A DNA stretch of 64,000 nucleotides, taken from assembly GCF_024347615.1 (NCBI RefSeq), contig NZ_AP025508.1, forward strand, positions 2,170,001 through 2,234,000, given 5' to 3'. The notes under the pieces were generated by a model, which saw only the letters and a program-made list of their open reading frames with translations, was not told the DNA's origin and did no database searches. Position 1 is the stretch's first letter, and each line of letters opens with the position of its first letter. Below, piece after piece: positions 60,059-64,000 of the stretch. The position numbers and the translations under genes were made by a program. The stretch comes from Vibrio splendidus (GTDB taxonomy: Bacteria > Pseudomonadota > Gammaproteobacteria > Enterobacterales > Vibrionaceae).

Positions 60059-60471
60059 AGCACAAAAACTCTTCCTGAGATAACAACTACTTAGAAATTA
60101 GATTTAAAGTTCTAATTTAGTCCGACAACGAATTATCGACCTCTTATCACTATCTCACTATCGGCTAGATCAATGATTCCGTAATCGCGATATCCCCTTT
60201 TTCGATTCTGTGCGCTACCTCTACGTTTGTATGTCACTTACTGTTGTAATTAAATTCCGAGAAACAAAAGGCAAACGTTCGCCTTTGCATGGGAGACCCG
60301 TAATATGTGAGCCATATTTGACACCGGACTGGTTTTCAGAAGTAAAGAGCATAGCTGCATTATCGAGTAGCTCTTTTTTTCAATTTGAGATCTGATTAAC
60401 GTGTAAGTTGTACTTCTGCGCTAACTAGACTGATAACGTTGCATAAGTTAAATGCAACGTCCTAATTAAAC
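60059..60471. other. Intergenic region upstream of the DASS operon
   Basis: About 410 bases. It carries the DASS promoter on the left and a terminator on the right (60436-60460). A rightward 61-codon frame in between has no ribosome binding site and is not called. Confidence 0.5.
60436..60460 (-). terminator. Terminator of the orphan gene at 60472
   Basis: The 9-bp stem ACGTTGCAT / ATGCAACGT has a 7-base loop, 12 bases beyond the stop of the leftward gene. Confidence 0.75.
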
Positions 60472-61362
60472 TCACTGTTCTAACAAACGACACTGATACT
60501 CTGCGACACATGTTAGCTCTGCTCCATGTACAGGGAATCGTTCGTGAAGAAAGCACAATGCATCCGCTAGGGTTATCTGATGTAGATTCGACGTATACCC
60601 AAAAACCAATCGGTGGACATTGTCATAGAGCTCATCTGAATTATCTGAGCTTTGACACTGCGCTAAGATAGCTTGATCAATCTCATCGTCAGGGTCTTCC
60701 AATGGGCTATTGGCCTGACGATAAAGATTAGAAAGCATCGAGTCATATTGCTCTTTCGACAGCTCTTCCTTGCAACGCATTATCCACGCAAGCGTAATTA
60801 GGTTGTGCCCAAAGAAACCAAACTGTTTTAAGCATGCTTGTAATACCTTATCGAGATCTACAACTTCACTTGTGTCAGTGCTTCGGTCGCCGTCAGAACG
60901 GGTCGATGTGACAAATTCAGTGAAGCGGTTAAGGAATACTGGTACTTGAGACGGCTCTAACTCACGGTAAACACGATTCAGCGCCAATAAAATAGTCACA
61001 TTGTGGGAAAGGTATTCGCTTGTTTGAGAAGCCTGCGAAACGTAATGCGCGAAGATGTCTTGAAAGCCCTTGTTTTCATGCCACTGCGTTAAAGCAGCAT
61101 ACGCCGCTGGGTATACCCCGTTATCCAATATCCTGTGAATACGAAAATCCGTAAACTTAGGCGCTTGCAGCGTTGCAGAGTACTCGCCTAAAACTTCAAT
61201 CTCAGTTTTATCTATCAACACACTCGTTTTAAGCCACACATTACCTGATTTAGCGAAATACCCATTTAGATAATTCGCAGCCAAATAAGCTTTTAAAGAA
61301 TGAGGTTGATGGATGCTGGCACTGCTATAAAGTGCCTTTTCCAATAGTTGGTCGCTTGTCAT
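60472..61362 (-). CDS. Hypothetical protein (296 aa)
   Basis: ATG 61362 has GGAGGAAAC just upstream and decides the start. The product is soluble and helical, with SLKAYLAANYLNGYFAKSG and FGFFGHNLITLAWIMRCKEELS resembling alpha/alpha-toroid proteins. I do not recognise a family. A decayed copy of its 3' end lies at 56480, so the gene has been duplicated locally before. Confidence 0.8.
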   Translation of the reverse strand: MTSDQLLEKALYSSASIHQPHSLKAYLAANYLNGYFAKSGNVWLKTSVLIDKTEIEVLGEYSATLQAPKFTDFRIHRILDNGVYPAAYAALTQWHENKGFQDIFAHYVSQASQTSEYLSHNVTILLALNRVYRELEPSQVPVFLNRFTEFVTSTRSDGDRSTDTSEVVDLDKVLQACLKQFGFFGHNLITLAWIMRCKEELSKEQYDSMLSNLYRQANSPLEDPDDEIDQAILAQCQSSDNSDELYDNVHRLVFGYTSNLHQITLADALCFLHERFPVHGAELTCVAEYQCRLLEQ

Positions 61363-61503
61363 GTTTCCTCCGTGAAACTGACGTTTGATGAGAGAGTCAA
61401 GACAGCTCAACACCGAACGTCCAAATACACATCATATGCTTATCGTAATGCACGGAAAAATACCATGCATTACGATTCAACCTAAAGCTATTATCTAAGT
61501 GGC

Positions 61504-62268
61504 CTATTTGCTCAGGTTGTTCGGAAATACGTTCGTTTTGACTTCCGTAGCAAACTCATTTGCTGCGTCAAAGATAGTTTGGCTGCAATGGGCGTACTGT
61601 TTTGAAAACGGAGGCCATCGGTTACCAAGTCCAAGTGCATCATTGATAACTAACACCTGCCCATCACAATCGGCTCCCGCACCAATCCCAATTGTAGGAA
61701 TGCTTACCTCTTGAGTAATCGATTCGCCAAGTGAAGAAGGTATGTGCTCAAGCACCAACATAAACGCACCGGCCTCTTGAATCGCTTTTGCTTCCTCGCT
61801 AACGGTTTGAGCATCTTCAGCAGATTGCCCTACTTTCTTGAAGTTTGTTGCCGTTTGCGGAGTTAACCCCGTGTGGCCAACAACTGGGATATTGTTTGCT
61901 ACAAGGTGAGCAATCACATCGAGTTTTGCACCTTCCAGCTTTATGCTGTCGGCACCTGCCTGCATCAACCTTTTAGCATTAAATAACGCTACTTCAGGAG
62001 AACGATCGGTTAAGTATGGGAGGTCACCAATAATGTGAGTATTTGGAGCACCTCGACGCACTGCCCCTACATGATATTCCATGTGCTCAATGGTCACATC
62101 TCGCGTACTGCTAAAGCCCATTTCAACCATGCCAACAGTGTCACCAACGAGAATAATAGGTATCCCAGCAGATTCGATACTTGCAGCCACTGGGAATGTA
62201 TAAGCGGTCAACATCGGAATACGTTGTTTCCCTTTCATTTCCACAAAAGAACTTGGAGTGTGTTTCAT
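61504..62268 (-). CDS. panB: PanB-like ketopantoate hydroxymethyltransferase, divergent
   Basis: The 254-residue product has the PanB barrel motifs: PMLTAYTFPVAASIESAGI, ILVGDTVGMVEMGFSSTRDVT (metal ligand Asp), IGDLPYLTD, SIKLEGAKLD, VVGHTGLTPQ, LVLEHIPSSL (catalytic Glu) and TIGIGAGADCDGQVLVINDALG. The reaction makes ketopantoate for pantothenate/CoA. It lacks the usual panC neighbour and differs from canonical enterobacterial/Vibrio PanB in several positions (VGMVEMGFSS), so it may be a paralogue with another substrate. Confidence 0.85.
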   Translation of the reverse strand: MKHTPSSFVEMKGKQRIPMLTAYTFPVAASIESAGIPIILVGDTVGMVEMGFSSTRDVTIEHMEYHVGAVRRGAPNTHIIGDLPYLTDRSPEVALFNAKRLMQAGADSIKLEGAKLDVIAHLVANNIPVVGHTGLTPQTATNFKKVGQSAEDAQTVSEEAKAIQEAGAFMLVLEHIPSSLGESITQEVSIPTIGIGAGADCDGQVLVINDALGLGNRWPPFSKQYAHCSQTIFDAANEFATEVKTNVFPNNLSK

Positions 62269-62386
62269 GTTCTTGCTCTCATTAAATCATGTGTTATTAA
62301 AGCACTGATACTATCTAGCTTAAATTTTACTAGGGAAAAGTCACCACGTGTTACGAATCGTATATCAATGTTCGACTAAGTGATCT

Positions 62387-62758
62387 CTAAAGACGTTCTA
62401 CTAAATTAAACTTCTTTAGAAAATCTGAAAAGTCTAAAGTTGCTAAATCCTTAAATTCGCCTGCGTCATAGAAACGCCCTTTACATGTAGGGCAACTCTC
62501 AAACCAGATATGAGGTTGCTTTGGATCAACTAACCGCAGCATTTTATTGTTCGGACAAACTGGGCAACTAATGCGATCAATCACGTTGAACGTTTTACCC
62601 ACTTCTTCGTCTCCAGAATCGATGACATCCGCTAGAGGCTTCATCGCTTCAACTTCATAGGCATCAATCCACAACCCTTTACATTCAGTACACCTTTCAA
62701 CATCACCTAATGGAGTCTGAAGCTGTTCAAAATTTGAATTACATTTCGGACATTTCAT
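62387..62758 (-). CDS. Zinc-ribbon (zf-TFIIB type) protein
   Basis: The 123-residue product has two zinc knuckles: MKCPKCNS with CTECKGLWIDAYEVE, and CPVCPNNK with CPTCKGRFYDAGEFKDL. The CKGxWxD-type helices are those of the zf-TFIIB family. AGAAGGAAACGAA precedes the ATG. The two ribbons are separated by about 25 residues. Function unknown. Confidence 0.9.
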   Translation of the reverse strand: MKCPKCNSNFEQLQTPLGDVERCTECKGLWIDAYEVEAMKPLADVIDSGDEEVGKTFNVIDRISCPVCPNNKMLRLVDPKQPHIWFESCPTCKGRFYDAGEFKDLATLDFSDFLKKFNLVERL

Positions 62759-62908
62759 TTCGTTTCCTTCTGTATATTATTTATTTACTATTTTTAGTAA
62801 CACCACACTTGCAAGCTAGTCCAATACGCTAGTATTTCGAGATTATCTTTGTTCTCATAAATCAAACATCGTTATAGAAAATTCTAACTAAACGGCACAC
62901 TCTTATAC

Positions 62909-63364
62909 TCAACTTATACCGGTATGTTCCTCTAAATAATCCAAAAGATCACCCAGCCTTTCAACATGGAGTGAAATGTAAACTTTGCCATATGAGCCAG
63001 CTTCAACCACTACAGATTGAAGAGCGTCATTTTTTGCTAGATAGATCTGTTCAATATATTTTATTGGTATGTTTCTTTTTATCATCCATATATTAGGAGC
63101 AATTAAACAACCACCTTTAACCTCAACGCCTGACAATCTATAAATAAGAGCAACTAAAAGAGACAAAACTACTGAAATCATGAAAATGCCAAGAAAGAAA
63201 AATGGTAGTTGAGCAATAGTTATGTATTCAAAAGTTGCTTCTGCACTCATATCACTTTTAAAAAATCGAATAATAATCAATGAAACAAAAGTCAAAGACA
63301 GACTTTTATTCATGATTTTGGATAGTTCTTTCCATATTTTCACCCACAAAATTGGATACTTCAC
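62909..63364 (-). CDS. Hypothetical membrane protein (151 aa)
   Basis: Two membrane helices (LSLTFVSLIIIRFF and LPFFFLGIFMISVVLSLLVALIY) are followed by a PH-like domain (VKGGCLIAPNIWMIKRNIPIKYIEQIYL, VYISLHVERLGDLLDYL). GGGGGG lies just before the GTG start; ATG 63313 is possible. The organisation is like the protein at 52950. Function unknown. Confidence 0.7.
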   Translation of the reverse strand: MKYPILWVKIWKELSKIMNKSLSLTFVSLIIIRFFKSDMSAEATFEYITIAQLPFFFLGIFMISVVLSLLVALIYRLSGVEVKGGCLIAPNIWMIKRNIPIKYIEQIYLAKNDALQSVVVEAGSYGKVYISLHVERLGDLLDYLEEHTGIS

Positions 63365-63462
63365 TTCCCCCCCTTGTTTTTATGATAAATAACCCACAAA
63401 AAACAATGTCTTATTAGATTGTAACTTACTGTAAATCAAGTAGTATGACACATTATTTAGAT

Positions 63463-64000
63463 CTATTTCCGCCCCATAATACGAACAATTCTTAAGAATA
63501 AGTTAATGATGTCCATGTAGAGAGCTGCTGCACTATCAACCGCATTATCTAAGGTTTTGGGTATTCGATTTGCACGCCCCCAATCATAACCTATGTACCC
63601 GCAGAATATGATGACGACCGCCCAATCCAACCACTCTTGATGGATACCAAGCACAAATACCTGGAAAAGTTCAACGACAATAACTGCTATTAATGAAATC
63701 GCTAGCACTCCAGAAATTCTCTGAAAAAAAACAGGGAATATTGTACCGAGCAACATCATGATACCTGTCACTAAGCCTGTCACCTTAATAGCATCAAGAA
63801 CCAAAGATGGAGAGTAGTTAGATACGACCATATTTATAATAAGCCCAAAAGGGACAACTACGAAATTGTAACCAACAAAACTAACCAGTGGGTTTGATGA
63901 CTTGCTAAACAGATAGATTCCGAAGAAGCAACTTGTAAAGTAACCTATAAAAAATATCCAAGGGTTGAACGCAGTTATAGATTCAACCGGTATACTCGAT
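63463..64000 (-). CDS. BI-1/YccA-family membrane protein, 5' end outside window
   Basis: The frame is open from the right edge to the stop at 63463, about 178 codons. ESITAFNPWIFFIGYFTSCFFG and the C-terminal IGYDWGRANRIPKTLDNAVD with ALYMDIINLFLRIVRIMGRK are the hallmarks of the Bax-inhibitor-1 like YbhL/YccA group. Five or so membrane helices are visible. The start codon lies beyond 64000. These proteins act as membrane pH-sensitive ion leak channels or protease modulators. Confidence 0.88.
   Translation of the reverse strand, partial: SSIPVESITAFNPWIFFIGYFTSCFFGIYLFSKSSNPLVSFVGYNFVVVPFGLIINMVVSNYSPSLVLDAIKVTGLVTGIMMLLGTIFPVFFQRISGVLAISLIAVIVVELFQVFVLGIHQEWLDWAVVIIFCGYIGYDWGRANRIPKTLDNAVDSAAALYMDIINLFLRIVRIMGRK

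Noticed and set aside
60210..60395. A 61-codon rightward ORF between operons
   Set aside because: No ribosome binding site, no recognisable product and no terminator of its own.

Overview
The window looks like a chromosomal segment of a Vibrio, probably close to the Splendidus clade. This is inferred from a tandem glycine riboswitch in front of a Na+/alanine-glycine symporter (as in V. cholerae VC1422), VCR-like integron attC sites, a full-length aerolysin next to a ToxR-like regulator, and the mesX-mesD methionine synthase pair. No rRNA, tRNA or CRISPR array was seen.

Left core (1-18.6 kb): a partial DcuS/CitA-type sensor kinase; a four-gene efflux operon (TolC-like protein, HlyD-like adaptor, two ABC-2 permeases, no ATPase); two AGCS amino-acid symporters, the second behind the glycine riboswitch; a coiled-coil membrane protein; a ToxR-like regulator with an overlapping membrane partner; an aerolysin-family pore-forming toxin; a LysE/RhtB exporter; and an M32 carboxypeptidase.

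Accessory region (about 18.65-46.1 kb): mobile DNA has inserted inside the 3' end of the M32 carboxypeptidase gene. The gene's last ~260 bp is present three times, at 18.7, 38.2 and 45.9 kb. Unit A (about 18.65-38.16 kb) ends in a large serine recombinase. It carries a Septu-like ATPase/HNH pair, a GHKL-ATPase/nuclease protein, two operons of small orphan genes each headed by a tiny helix-turn-helix protein, a run of integron cassettes without an integrase (25.5-30.2 kb), a resolvase with a res-like site, and an XRE regulator with twin operators. An IS1111-type element sits exactly inside one cassette attC site. Unit B (about 38.16-45.87 kb) has no recombinase. It lies between two nearly identical carboxypeptidase 3' ends and carries one five-gene operon: SMC/MukB-like ATPase, MukE-like and MukF-like partners, a Toprim protein and a WYL regulator. 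This resembles the Wadjet/MksBEFG DNA-defence family but with an unusual gene order and a short Toprim subunit, and it is the strongest candidate for an under-described system.

Right core (46.2-64 kb): YdjM-like membrane protein, TauE/SafE-type exporter, mesX-mesD, a MarR regulator divergent from a membrane protein with two shared operators, TPR, CYTH and GNAT proteins, a cold-shock/Excalibur fusion, a cNMP-domain histidine kinase with a response regulator behind a DASS transporter, an orphan protein with a decayed copy of its 3' end nearby, a stand-alone divergent PanB, a zinc-ribbon protein, and a BI-1/YccA-type membrane protein cut by the right edge.

Short tandem repeats (6-9 bp units) recur in the core segments, several of them in gene ends. 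All function calls rest on reading motifs by eye; no database search was run.
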